Origin: Selaginella moellendorffii
Lineage: Eukaryota; Streptophyta; Lycopodiopsida; Selaginellales; Selaginellaceae
Assembly: GCF_000143415.4 (NCBI RefSeq)
Contig: NW_003314339.1
Location: 665,101-729,100 of the forward strand
Length of the DNA stretch: 64,000 nucleotides
Direction of reading: 5' to 3'
Positions 11,152 through 22,986 of this stretch are shown here, one piece after another. The notes beneath the pieces were generated by a model. The model was not told the origin of the DNA, did no database searches, and saw only the letters and a list, made by a program, of their open reading frames with translations. Every line of letters starts with the position of its first letter. The first letter of the stretch is position 1. Position numbers and translations under genes: made by a program.

Positions 11152-12434
11152 ATGAAGCGCAAGGCGGAGGGAATTGCCCTGCTCTCGCTCTACAACGACG
11201 AAGACGAGGACGACGATGGAGAGGAGGAGGAGGGCAAGGAGGCTGCCGCCATTGTGGATTACGCGCACGACGAGGCGACAGAGGTGGAGGTGAGTGGTGG
11301 CATGGGTTCCAAGGCAGTGAGTTGCTCTGTTTTTTGCGCTAGGCCGCGGAGCTAGGAGTTTCGAAAGAAGAAGGAGAAGAAGAAGCTGGCGGCGCCACCG
11401 CCACCGCTGTGGCTCCGCCAGATCCAAATTCCTTTCCTCCAGAGCACCGACAACAAGTCACGCCGCAACAAGAAGAGCTCGTGTGTCTCGACGAGAGCTT
11501 AGTCGCAGATTTTCTTCCATCTCCACCAACATGCAAGTGTTCTGACGAGCTACAGGTGGGTGTCTCCCTCTTTTTTCCTTCTCCTTTACGTGTTTCATCG
11601 TAGTTTTGCAGGACAAGTTCACCTGGTTCTTGTCGCTCAAAGATGCTGGCAGGAGTTTCAACGACGAGCTCCGAAACTCGAAAGGCTACCGGAATCCCGA
11701 CTTCTTGCACCGTGCTGTAATCCACCAGGGCGTGGATCAGCTCGGGAGCTGCTTCAAGAAGGAGATATTTGATCCACATGGCTATGATCCCGAGGACTTC
11801 TATGACGCTCTCGGTAAGTATGCGTGCGCTCTCGGTACCTCGATCCTGACCCGAGTCTTCTCTTCTAGCACTCGAGCAGAAACGGGAATTCGACCGTAGA
11901 GACATGGAGAGGAAGCAGAACCAGAAGCTGGAGTTTGTGCGAGCGAACACTCTCGCTGCCGCCGCGAAGATGATGCAGCAGAAAGGTCTGTGGTACGTGT
12001 GGCACACAAGTTTGTGGTTTCTGATGGTGCAAAGCTTGTAGTAAACGTTAACGCATCAATACCATCCTTGAACGAGGCGGCTGCTGCGGCTGCTCCAAAG
12101 CCTGAAAGCAGGACCAACAAGAAAAGCAAGTGGGATAAGGTGAGACTTTCTTTCTCGTTTCATGCCTTTCATTTTGCGTATTGTGTCGCCAATAGGTTGA
12201 GCCCGACTCTCGGAGCATTGGCGGTGCATCGTTGAGTAGCCAGAACGCTCTGGCCGCGGCTCTGGTGTCCGCAAATGCAGCTGCTCTGAATTTCGCGTAC
12301 GTCTTTACGCTGGCTTTGAGTCTTGTGATTGATTGATTGATTGATGTGTTTCCAGACAAGCAGCTCAGGCTATCCAGGGGGTCCAGCAACACAAGCGGAA
12401 GGACGAGGACAGGCACGGCAAAAACCTCCGCTGA
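11152..12434 (+). CDS. SAP30BP/HCNGP-like nuclear protein
   Basis: Homologue of the SAP30-binding/HCNGP family, implicated in transcriptional regulation and, in animals, splicing. Seven exons (11152-11289, 11343-11555, 11612-11813, 11869-11985, 12042-12139, 12196-12296, 12356-12434) total 316 codons exactly. The start MKRKAEGIALLSLYNDEDED matches the family opening of a short basic tip, ALLSxY and an acidic tract. The conserved core is FLPSPPTCKCSDELQ, then DAGRSFNDELRNSKGYRNPD, then GSCFKKEIFDPHGYDPEDFYDAL, followed by a helical charged region and a low-complexity Ala-rich tail. The gene is divergent from the Tic22-like gene and its stop codon lies 50 bp before the next gene's ATG. Confidence 0.88.
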
Positions 12435-12484
12435 ACCTTCAAACGGAGAAGGGAATATTTAGGAATGTTCTTTTATCAAGAGAA

Positions 12485-13398
12485 ATGGAGGCCAAGGGTT
12501 TAGGGTTTAGGGTTAGGGCTGCTGCAAATAGGATGGAGACGAGAGTTTTCCCAAGTCGAGCTTATGCATGGCGTCTGAGCTTTGAGGGTGTGATGCCACA
12601 AGAGTGGTGGGATGGATTTGCAACAAAAGCTGAGATGTACAACTCACTTGGTCGACGTATAAAGGCCAGGCAACTCAGAACAAAAGATGTGGCACCAGGA
12701 ATTGATAAGCAAGTTCTTGTCGAGTTGGGTCTGTTGGAAGAAGCGAACGCTGACAAGCTCACGAAGTGGGGCTATCGAAAGCTGGTCAGGGAGTTCAATG
12801 GAGACTTCAAGTCGGCAAAGGCTCTATTGATCGACTTCTCCATGACCACCAAAGAGCTTGCTAGCTTATCAGCTCTAGAGATGCAGGAGAAGCTTGGGCA
12901 GTGCCTGAGGTCAAAGGGGATTGAGGGTGACGGGTTCGAAAAGGTTTTGACGGTTAAGAGCTGGGTCACATATCATAACCCAGCTGTTGGCAATTTGCTT
13001 CCGGCGTCCAGAACCTGCCGTGAAGAAGATGTCGAGGGCGAGGTTGTGAACATTGTTAAAATAGACAAGTCCATTATCAACAAGATCGATGCTGCCAGCA
13101 CAAAGGAGACTGCTAATGAAGAAGATGTAAGTTTCTATTTCTTCTTTCCAATTGTCACGAATGACACTGCAGAAGCCTCCTGAGGAGAACAAGAGTGAAG
13201 AGAACAACAGCGTGGAGGTGCCCAAGAAAAGAAAAGATGTAAGTTTCTATTTCTTCTTTCCAATTGTCACGAATGACACTGCAGAAGCCTCCTGAGGAGA
13301 ACAAGAGTGAGGTGCCCAAGAAAAGAAAAGGAGAGAAAAAGGCCAACAGAACAAGGAAGAAGAAAAAGATCGAAATACATCTTAAAATTTATGTCTAA
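12485..13398 (+). CDS. Unrecognised protein with Lys/Glu-rich tail
   Basis: I do not recognise this family. The first exon (12485-13126) gives about 214 residues with EWWDGFATKAEMYNSLGRR, a Leu/Lys-rich helical middle and KVLTVKSWVTYHN. It is followed by exons 13173-13238 and 13285-13398, each behind a 46-nt GT-AG intron. The tail is highly basic (PKKRK-like), which would suit nuclear or nucleolar targeting. ATG 12485 and 12531 are both possible starts. The first is followed at once by plant telomere-like GGGTTTA units (12497-12518), so the second, METRVFPSRAYAWRLS, which resembles an organelle presequence, may be the real one. If the introns are retained the frame stops at 13183. Transcript support is needed to trust this gene. 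Confidence 0.45.
13127..13327 (+). repeat. Tandem duplication of an intron plus exon (112-bp period)
   Basis: The 46-nt intron at 13127-13172 and the exon after it are repeated at 13239-13284 and 13285-13327. The second exon copy lacks 21 bp present in the first (GAAGAGAACAACAGCGTGGAG region), which keeps the frame. The two introns are identical by eye. Confidence 0.9.
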
Positions 13399-13452
13399 AA
13401 ACTAAATGAATCCTCCTATAATTAAATAGTTTTTGCCACGTCATTGAGCTCA

Positions 13453-13564
13453 GCCAATCAGCACGGTTCACGAGGATCGTGCTTTCTAAAACACATCGTG
13501 CCCGTGCGTTTCGTAAGAAGTGATCGGGACCGTCGGGAGCAAACACGTGAGTGCTAATATAAAT
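13453..13564 (+). promoter_or_regulatory. H3.3 promoter elements: CCAAT box and TATA box
   Basis: CCAATCA at 13454-13460 and TATAAATA at 13557-13564 lie upstream of the histone start codon at 13607. The TATA-to-ATG spacing leaves a leader of about 15-20 nt. Confidence 0.6.
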
Positions 13565-13585
13565 AGTGCCAGTCCTAGGGCTTGA

Positions 13586-14208
<623 letters not shown>

Positions 14209-14274
14209 GAGGAATCGAATTCACCCACTTTAGGTTGTCTAGAATCGTTGTCTAGCCGTGTAATATATCTCCGC

Positions 14275-15530
14275 CTAAACTTTTCCCTCGTTAATGGCTG
14301 CTCTTAATTTGTTGAAGTCAGTAAAAGGAGCTTTAAGGTTACTGTGCAAATTTGTCATCTTGATAGAAAAGCTAATATGTTCACCCCATGAACAAAATTC
14401 TCTTCTTGGTAAACCCTGAGAGGAAGAGCTTCTCGGTTGACGTTGTCGAATTGGCATGGTTTTTTGATCAATATAAAAATCGATCTTTGCACCTCTCAAC
14501 TCCATGAATTTGTAATCCTCAGTCACCTTCAAATCTCTGACAAGAACTACAACTGTACCATTTCGTGAAGATTCTGGAAACAACGCCAGCGCTCCCAAAC
14601 CCGAGAGCCACTACTACGCTTTGCAATGGCAGCACCTGGAGGCGCGATCACTGCTCTCCTCTTCAATCTTCATCAAGTACGGGCATCTCCCGACCACAAA
14701 GATATGTTTTATGCTTGCATCAAGCTGCTTAGCTAGAACCTTGTCCACCTTGGTGTCAAAGATGACCCTCAGTTCTTTGCTAAGCTTGATCTCATAGTAC
14801 TTCCAGCTGCTCATCCAACTTCTTCCACGCCTTAGAGAGCTTTCGGGTGGTTTCAAACACCTTGACTTCAGCTGGTGAGCTGCTCTTCCCAAGTGACCCC
14901 AGTCACCACCTTGTGAGCTCATGGATCATCAAAGTTTTCCAAGCACCCAATCTTTCTCTTGAGCAAATCCAGGAAGTTCTTGTCAACATATGTTCCACCT
15001 ACTACACCCTTGCACAAGATTGCCACGTCTTTGAGCGTTAGGACGATCTTGAGCAGGAATGAACTCGTATCGGGAGCTGGAGCAATGCTTCCCCTTCACG
15101 ATCCCTGCCATCTTTTCCATCTTGCTTTTGGAAACGTCGCTCCAGAGAGACACCATCCTCCTGGAGTAGACTCGATCCATACATTTATCGGAGATGCTTG
15201 CCAACGAACTCGGAGATGGTAAATCACCAAGCTTCTCCACCGAGAGCCAATCTGGATTCTTTTCGAGCATGGGCTTGAACTTGGTCACGAAGAAACCCGG
15301 GACCAGTGAAGCCTGGAGAGCTTTGAGTAGGCTTTGAGCGTGCTCCATCCCCAAGCAAGAAGCCCTCTGGCTGGAGAGTAGAACAAGCTGGTTGCGTCTT
15401 GGAGTCAGAGTAGGGCCTGCTTGCATCCTCCAGTTGTAGAAGCTTTGCAGATCAGAGTGATGCGCAAATGAGAATGTAGTCCCAAAAGCCAGGCCCGGCT
15501 ATCACCTTCGATTCAGTAGAAGCCATAGCT
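14275..15530 (-). pseudogene. Broken Hsp70 gene, HSPA12-like
   Basis: Fragments in different frames of the minus strand resemble the divergent HSPA12-type Hsp70 ATPase family. Near 15300-15350 a WGHAQSLLKAL-like block (Gly changed) is followed by VTKFKPMLEKNP. Near 14940-15010 lies GGTYVDKNFLDLLKRKIG. Near 14690-14760 FDTKVDKVLAKQLDASIKHI leads into FVVGR...CPYLMK, the phosphate-2 region. Near 14510 VLVRDLKVTEDYKF precedes the C-terminal part. The order matches the family, but several frameshifts and stops separate the blocks, so this is a pseudogene or a gene with unrecognised introns. The recognition is from remembered motifs. Confidence 0.5.
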
Positions 15531-16384
15531 GATCACGACCACTTCCGCCAAGTAGCCAACACAAACACCAAGGTATAGAGAAATTTAATGCAGGAGACTG
15601 ATTCATACAAGAAATTGAAGCGCGTGTCCATACTCATCGTGGCAGTGGATTTGTCTGGCTCCGACGTCATCATGGCACGAAGGCTACTTTCAGCTTGTGG
15701 AGCCACCGTTGGAAAAGGAAAATCAGCTTGTACCGTTATGACACCTTGACCAGAACTTTGAAAGCCTTTCACAGCTGATACCGTTAAGAGTTTTGGGTAG
15801 CAGAAGTATTGTAGATTGGATCCTAAACATATTCTTTTTTCATAGTATCTTCAAAACAATCCCTCATCTGTCTAAACTAAACATGGCATGGTAGCTGAAT
15901 CCCTTTGTGCTAACCTTTTATAAGGTGTTTCTGAAAGAAAATAAAAACCAAAAAAGGAAACGCCTGGCTGTATATGAGGATTACAAAAGCACCTTGAAAG
16001 TGTTACCTGGTTGAGTCTGTAACCAGGTGCCTGGATACGGAAGATCTGTAACTGCGTCTGATGTGCATAGCTTTGCCTTGTCAATCTTTGGTGCCAGCCG
16101 GCCGAAAGAATGCCAGGTTGGAAACCAGTGATGATTTTTTCGTGCTTCTAACAACAGTAATTGTGTACTAAGGTGAGTTTGGATTTCCTCTATTCCTATG
16201 GATCCTGGATCAAGCACTGTTTGCAGGAGCTCTACTCTCTTGACAAAATGAACTCCCAAAATGTTCCATCTTGTGATCTTGTCACTAGAGAGTGGCATCT
16301 CCTTGGCCAGGCTTCTGCCTAAGCATGCCTGTTGCCTACAGACTTTGTTGTATAGACACCAGCTTTGCCCATATGAAAAGCGCA
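15531..16384. other. No gene recognised
   Basis: The longest open frame is a 134-codon minus-strand frame (15981-16385) without recognisable motifs. The segment may be remnant of the flanking pseudogene or of the LINE. Confidence 0.35.
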
Positions 16385-16980
16385 ATTGACAAAGTCAGAC
16401 TAGAATTGGAGGCCAATTTTAATGCATAATACACTTTATAAGATCATAGCTAAGGCTTTGGCTAAAATATTAAGATCAATTCTCCTAACAATACATGATA
16501 CTCAGAATGGCTTTGTAGAAGGGAGACAGTTGGTAGATAACATATTGACAGTGTTGCTAACTCAAGAATAAGTTAAGTATTGAGGTTTGCAGATTTTGAG
16601 AAAACATATGATATAGTGGATTGGGAGTTCTTACAATTAAGAATGGAAAAAAATTGGAATTCTGGATAAATTCATAAGATGGATTGCACTCTCTATTATG
16701 ATGCAACAAGCAAAGTCACAATAAATGGGACAGTTGGCAATACAATTAAGTTACAATGATCAGTAAGACAAGGGTGTCCATTGGCTCCTTTTTGTTCGTA
16801 TTTGTGGCTGATACTTTAGCACACTATCTAACCAGACTAGAAGGGCCGGAAGGGATGGTGTTGCTTGGGTATTAGGACTCATTGCAAGATACAGCTGCAA
16901 TGGTAGAAAACCAGTTGAATTCTAGTGCCTTTGTAGGTGACACTAGAATAGTAGCAAAAGGAATCTTGGAAAACATGAAT
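16385..16980 (+). pseudogene. Degenerate LINE (L1-type) reverse transcriptase fragment
   Basis: In shifting frames the plus strand reads YKIIAKALAKILRSIL and then QNGFVEGRQLVDNI (16501-16544), FADFEKTYDIVDWEF (16583-16628) and SVRQGCPLAPF (about 16760-16795). These are the fingers and palm motifs of non-LTR retrotransposon reverse transcriptases. Stops and frameshifts interrupt it, and the catalytic YxDD block is not seen before the sequence joins 26S rDNA at about 16981. Confidence 0.75.
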
Positions 16981-17098
16981 GGGCTCTCACCCTCTCTGGC
17001 GTCCCGTTCCAAAGGACTTAAACCCGGTCTGCTGTAGAGGATCCTTCTCCAGACTACAATTTGGGGTGCAGAGACACCCCGATTTCCAAGCTGGGCTC
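16981..17098 (-). pseudogene. 26S rRNA pseudogene fragment (near the 5' end), part 1
   Basis: The minus strand carries the conserved 26S block with CGCCAGAGAGGGTGAGAG and TTGTAGTCTGGAGAAGGATC, then TTGGAAATCGGGGTG. It ends exactly at the 5-bp target duplication GGCTC (17094-17098) of the LTR element and resumes at 24781. Confidence 0.8.
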
Positions 17099-17716
17099 TG
17101 TGAGACACAAAATCCCTAGGCCCCAAAGTGGAGCCGGAAGGGCGCCACGTGGTAGTGGCCGAAGCGAGAGCCAAACGAGCGTAACACGTTTGGACCAAAA
17201 GCTCCGACTTGAAAAGTCAAGAGCGGGAGTGGAACTCCCAACGAAGTGCTCGAGGAACGAACACGAAGCGAGCAAAAAGCGAGGCTCCAAAAAAGGGACC
17301 CAAAAGGACCAAAACATGACACGTGGAAGTGTCCGAGATGGACCCGAGTTGGAGTCCGAAGTGGAGTCCGAGATGGACCCGAGTTGGAGTCCGAAATGGA
17401 GTCCGAGATGGACCCGAGTTGGAGTCCGAAATGGAGTCCGAGATGGACCCGAGATGGAGTCCGAGATGGAGTCCGAGATGGACCCGAGATGGAGTCCGAG
17501 ATGGAGTCCGAGATGGAGTCCGAGGTGGACCCGAGATGGACCCGAAATGGAGTCCGAGATGGAGTCCGAGATGGACCCGAGATGGAGTCCAAGATGGAGT
17601 CCGAGATGGACCCGAGATGGAGTCCGAGATGGACCCGAGATGGAGTCCGAGATGGAGTCCGAGATGGAGTCCGAGATGGAGTCCGAGATGGAGTCCGAAG
17701 TCGAGACCGAGACCGG

Positions 17717-17748
<32 letters not shown>

Positions 17749-18896
17749 TCGGGACCGAGACCGAGACCGAGGCCGAGGCCGAGACCGAGCCCGAGCCCGA
17801 GTCCGAGTCCGAGTCCGAGTCCGAGTCCGAGTCCGAGTCCGAGTCCGAGTCCGAGTCCGAGTCCGAGTCCGAGTCCGAGTCCGGAGCCTGAGAGGGTGAA
17901 AGCCCAAAGCGTTCGTCTCCCAGACCCTGGGGGGTTTGGTGAGCTCCAAAAGTATAGTAGGGGGAGGACTGCAGTGGAGCCAGTTTGGCCAGGAAAGGCC
18001 AGTTTGGCCCAGGAAGGCCGGACCCAGTGCTGGGTGATGAGCTGCCCACTGGGAAGTCCAAGACTAGAGTGAACACAGACCGACAAGCGGGGTAGCTTGG
18101 TGTAGTGTTCAAGAGCCGGCTCTAGTTCCCCCGGGAGATCGACTGGCCGATGCTCCTAGTCCAAGTGTGGGTGGCACTACCTACTTGGATACCTTGTGTG
18201 GCTCAACGGAACCCGCTCTAAGCCCATGGCTAGAGCACCCAAGGGCAGAAGGCGAGGAGAGTACCCAGGTGGCTCGCATAAGGCCACGGTGTTCCGAAAT
18301 GTTGTCCCAAAGGCCCAGACTGTGGAAAGGAAGAGGAGCAGTCCTCTGGGGTAGTGACCAAGGACACAATCGTGTGGTGAGGAAGTCCCAGAGGACCGTG
18401 GGACTTAGTGGTCGGGCCTGTGGGTCTCGATCCAGTGGCAGTGTTGGCAAACACGGCCAAGGGCAGAAAGGGACTTAGTGGGGACTGACAGAGGGATATT
18501 GGGGAAGGCTATTCCCCTTGTCGGTGGGCATCCTAAGGATGCTAAGGAGTGGATCTGAGATCACCACTCACGGATGGTTTGCCTAGTCTTGGAGAGCCAA
18601 GACGGTGATGCAAGTGGTATTGGACTACCAGTGTGGCAAAGGTGATTGGGCATGGCCTTAGCGTAACAGGCTGCTATGTCGGTGGTACCTTTGAGTGTCG
18701 GTCATGGGATCGGACACGTGGAGCACTTGGACCAAGTGCAAATGTTGAGTGGCATGGATGCCATTCTCGGGGCTAGCAAGTCCCAAGTCCTGGATTGGAC
18801 TTATGGAGGTTGTGAATAAGACTCCTCCAAGTGGTCAGAGGTGTGGTTAAGTGACTAAAGTAGAATGGAAAATTTAGTCGCTTACAACTTGGTATC
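17099..18896 (+). repeat. 5' LTR of LARD-1
   Basis: It begins TGTGAGACAC and ends GTCGCTTACA, and matches 22987-24780 almost base for base apart from array-length differences. It contains the minisatellite block in its first half. Confidence 0.92.
17323..17886 (+). repeat. Graded minisatellite inside the LTR
   Basis: A 12-bp unit (CGAGATGGAGTC or CGAGATGGACCC) runs to about 17698, then a 6-bp unit GAGACC to about 17795, then GAGTCC to about 17884. Because all units are multiples of 3, every frame is open, which creates long artefactual frames of Ser-Asp, Arg-Val or Glu-Ser dipeptides. Confidence 0.95.
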
Positions 18897-18899
18897 GGA

Positions 18900-18911
18900 G
18901 CTGTTCCTTAG
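18900..18911 (+). other. Primer-binding site of LARD-1
   Basis: TGGTATCGGAGC differs by one base from the usual plant tRNA-iMet complement TGGTATCAGAGC and lies 3 bp after the 5' LTR. Confidence 0.8.
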
Positions 18912-21429
18912 TCCGACTTTTATTGGTGCTCAAGTATATCACCACTAGTGTTGGCATCGGAAGGTCCGAGGAGTGGGCCTATCCTTGAGGAGTAGCAAGT
19001 CGGGAAGACATAGCTCTCCATTACAGTTCATGTGTGAACTTGTAGACGAGGTGGTGGATAGAAAAGGGCCAATAATGGAACGACTTTGGGATCTTGGGAA
19101 CAGTATATGGTTTTCCTCAAAGAGTTGAGGATGTGATCCAGATGAGCGTTTGACTTAGCAAACTGGCTAATGTAGTTGTGGTAAACAACTACAGTTGGGA
19201 TCACGGGAAAGATAAAGACTCCAAAACAATAAAGGAGTCACAAGATTATCCTCATATAGTTGAGGTTGGTGCTCATGAATGTGAGACCAAAAGTAATGAC
19301 CGTGGGAGGTCAAATACGGAAGAGGACTCAAGTCCTTGAAATGGTAGCCGGGGCTACCTTTAATAAATGCTGGAACAACCCAAGGAGTTGGGGGGTGTAC
19401 TTAGAGATGAGTTGGTATTCTCATCACATGGACAAGTAGTCCTAAGGGGCAAAGGTTGCCCCCAGAGAACAAAAGCAAGTGTTAGAGTAACACTTGTGAA
19501 AATAGTCCTTTTGAGTAGGACAGGAATGCAAGAAGTGTATTCCAGTGAGCTAGTGCCTCACAAGTAGGACCTTATGGGTCTGTGGGTTAACCAAGTCCAA
19601 AACTGCTAGACGACTCAACTAGAGTCAAGAAATGGTCCTAAAAGGACTGATGGAAGCATTTGGACTGAGGTGTGTTGTACCCCACAAAGGATGGGGGGGG
19701 GATCATAGGATCCAAGGATGAGAACAGAGGGTATCTCATCGATGGCAAAATGTGCCATGCTAAAGTCGTGGGAAAGGTGTTCCCAAAAAGAAAACAACTT
19801 TGACACAAAGTTGTGTGTGACCTCTATGGTGCAGTGCTAACAGATGGTTGGCATGAGAAAGAGTGGTATTGGTCTTGGCAAAGACTTAGACACAAAGAAG
19901 AAGTGTCATAGAGGTAGGCTCGTTAAGCCGATGGTGTGGAGACACCAAATGTGCCAAGGTATGATACCTTGAGGCTATGTTGGTGGGTTCATGAGAACCA
20001 CTTGCCAAAGGAATCCCAATAGAAATGGGAATGGCATAGCCTAAGCTGTAGAGCATGCAGTTGGAGTGTGGTGACCCAGATAATGATGGAGGTGTGGAAG
20101 CACCAGCAATGAATTGTAGGACTTGACAACTACAAGGCAACTAAGCAAGAGGTGCAAAATAATTGGTTAAACGGGTAGAAGGTAGCTACCCAAGCCTTCT
20201 TAATGGCATAGGGAAGTTGGATATACCCTTACTAGGGATAAGTTGCTTATGTTGCGATATAGTAAGTCAATGTCATAAAAGGAAATACTCATTGTCAAGG
20301 AAGCCGTCATTGGAACACCCGAACACTCTAGAACACCAGGAGGTGGTGTTTGATGTCGCGAGGGCAATGGATAAAGCCCAAGGGACTAAGTCCCTAGCGA
20401 ATGATGGATAGAAGGTGCTATCCAAATGTCCAAGGTTGCGGAGACAGGAGAGGACTGTCTACCCAAGTTGGACAAAGCCAAAAATGGAATTTTGGCAAGG
20501 CTAGTGATGGGCATGTAAAGGCCCATAAGCAACAATGTAATCCCAGTGTGTGGGATTATAAGGTGAGCATACCCGGATTGAGGAACCACTCCCTGGGCTA
20601 TTGGGTAGGTTCATCCCTAAGAATACTTGCTAAGGCATGATAGAAAGTGCAAAGCTATCCTCCTGATCTGGAGGAGAATGACCGAAGGAAAGGTGTGAAG
20701 CCAAAGGCAAGTAGTATTGGGATGGAACTGAACCATAGAAATCGAAGGGCATAACCAAGGTTGGTTATGCCAGCTGGGAGTGGAGAATCAAGTGGGGGCT
20801 CAAGGGTGTTGCCGCTAGCAATCGTGATGCCATGGAGAGTCTAAGTTATGGAATTGTCCATGTTAGACTATGTGGCATTTGGAAGGCTTGCAAAAGGGAG
20901 GCCTTAGCAAGGTGAGGGACAGAGTTCCTTCAAGGTTCCCAAAGACGATTCTAGGTAGCTTAGTACCTAGAAAGGCCAAGTGTAAATGGTTCATGGAACG
21001 CGCGAAATCAGAGTGGCGCAGCAGAAGCGTGGTCTTGAAGCTTGCCATGAGGCAAGGCTATCAAGGTTAGGGAAGTAGTTCCCGAGTGTTCAAAGAGAGG
21101 GCTTTGAACGAAAGTCGATGGTCAAGGACTTTCACGCTTATGTAGGAACCATGTTACAGTGGTCCGAGAACTTGCCAAGCGAGATTGGCACGTCAGGGGA
21201 ACAAATACCCTAGTTGAAGGTGATAACTTCAAAAAGGGTGGGCCATGGGGCCGAGCATGGAGGAGTCCATGCATGATCATAGACATGTCAAGTGAGAGGA
21301 CTTGGCAATGTGGAGGAACTAGGTTCCTAAACTGTGATCTGTAGCGCGCTTTAAAAATAAGTTGGTGCACCGGCGTGGGGAGTCACGCCAGGCATCTTGT
21401 GTGATGCCGTCCGTAGATGCATATACGGA

Positions 21430-21484
21430 GGTTGGGTTCGAGTCCCGACCCTCTAGTGCTTGGGTTCGAGTCCCAAATCACTAG
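21430..21484 (+). other. Pair of tRNA T-arm-like hairpins in the LARD interior
   Basis: The first hairpin (21430-21450) is a 7-bp stem GGTTGGG/CCCGACC closing the loop TTCGAGT. The second (21453-21484) has a T-arm-like stem TTGGG/CCCAA around the same loop, enclosed by CTAGTG/CACTAG like an acceptor stem. Both are preserved at 52505-52559 in LARD-2. No complete tRNA cloverleaf is seen. Confidence 0.6.
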
Positions 21485-22986
21485 GGCGTGGTGATGGTTT
21501 GGAATATGAGGACACTCATATTTCGGTGGTCATGGACTCTCAGTGGGGAGACTGGTTTGGGCACACCGCCAAGCGAGGGATGCCTCGGAGTCGTGATGCA
21601 CGGTTAGATTGCTTAGTGTGAAAGCTCGGCATATCTAACTTGAACGCTTTGGTGCAAGTGGCACCAAGGACGTGGTGAGTGAGATGGGGACACCTAATCT
21701 CAGTTGCTATGGACCCTTGGCCGGAAGGGCTGGCTTGGGCGCACCGCCAAGTGTGGGGGATGCCCCCAGGGTCGTAGTTAACAAGTTAAAGGTCTGGAAG
21801 ACCTAGTACCTATTGGCAAACCTGTTAAGGTGCCGAGGTGAGATCACTAGGTGATCTTGTGGCTAAATAAGGACAAGGTCCTTGTTTGGGTTAAGGAATA
21901 AGGTTTCTAGTTCAAAGTGTTGATTTGAACTATTGAGGATGGTGTGGCTTGGTCGTGATGACCAAGTGGGAAGAGCACCTAAGGGAAATAAACTATGTCC
22001 GTGCGATGGCATAGTGAGTCCGAGGAAAGTAGTCTCTATAAAAGACCCATGGGAGGGTCACGAAGTTGGGCCGTGGATAGAGCCCATAGCAGAAGATGCT
22101 AAAGAGACGTACTAGGGGTGAACATCCTCTGGACTTGGCAAAGAAGAGTCTTTGCTATGGAACCGAAACAATACCTCAAGGAGGGAGGTAGAGATTTGGT
22201 GTTGCTTGGTGCAACAATCAACGGATAGGAGCAAAAGATGAGTGGCCAAGATAGGGCCGTGGAATCCCTTGGAAGGAATCCAAGTGACAAAGTTAGGCGA
22301 GGAACACTAATGTGTTGGACGCTAACAAGTTGCGGGAAAGGAAGTGTGTTTCCAAGGAGGGATTCCGAAATGCTCCGATTTGGCGAAAGTGGAAGCTCCA
22401 AGGGAGGGAGCGGTAAGGTAGCCAAATGATAGGGCCATGAATAGCCCTAGCACAAAGTATGATAACTGGAACTTTGGCACGAAATAGAAGAGAGGATGAT
22501 GGTGCCCTCGAGTAGAGAACTTCCTAGGATGGGAAGTGGAGTTGCATAAAAGGTGCAAGGCAAGGTGTTGGAGACACCTAGGGAATTGACTTCCAAAAGT
22601 CAAAAGGGTAAAAGTTTCAAGGTGCAAAACGTTCAATAGATGGAAATTGAGACTACTCTAGAAGGAGTAGTGGGATTGACTTAGAGAAGGGTCTCTAAGA
22701 GGTTTAGCAGGAACTAAACCAATAAAAAGAGAGAACCACTACATGTGGTCCAATCAGTCTCTAAGTTGGAGAGACTACCCTCCTTAGAGGATGGGCAAGG
22801 CATGGTGAGCCTTTGGTGTCAAACCATTGAAGAATATGCAAAAGGCATGGTGAGCCTTCAATGTCAAACCCTTGACAAGTATTGGCTAGGTGCCAAGGAT
22901 GGAAATGGTAACACGTGCGGGTGTTACTTTATAAAATGGTTTACCGTTCGATGAGGACATCGAACTTCGTCTATGGGTGGTGGAGT

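Noticed and set aside
12497-12518. Telomere-like GGGTTTA units taken as a telomere or chromosome-fusion scar
   Set aside because: Only about three units are present and gene order continues on both sides. A telo-box or chance is more likely.
17061-18112. Frames of 250-350 codons on both strands over the LTR minisatellites (also 22924-24006, 48012-49237, 53844-54643)
   Set aside because: They are made of Ser-Asp, Arg-Val, Glu-Ser or Gly-Leu dipeptides and exist in every frame because the repeat units are multiples of 3 bp. They are DNA-repeat artefacts.
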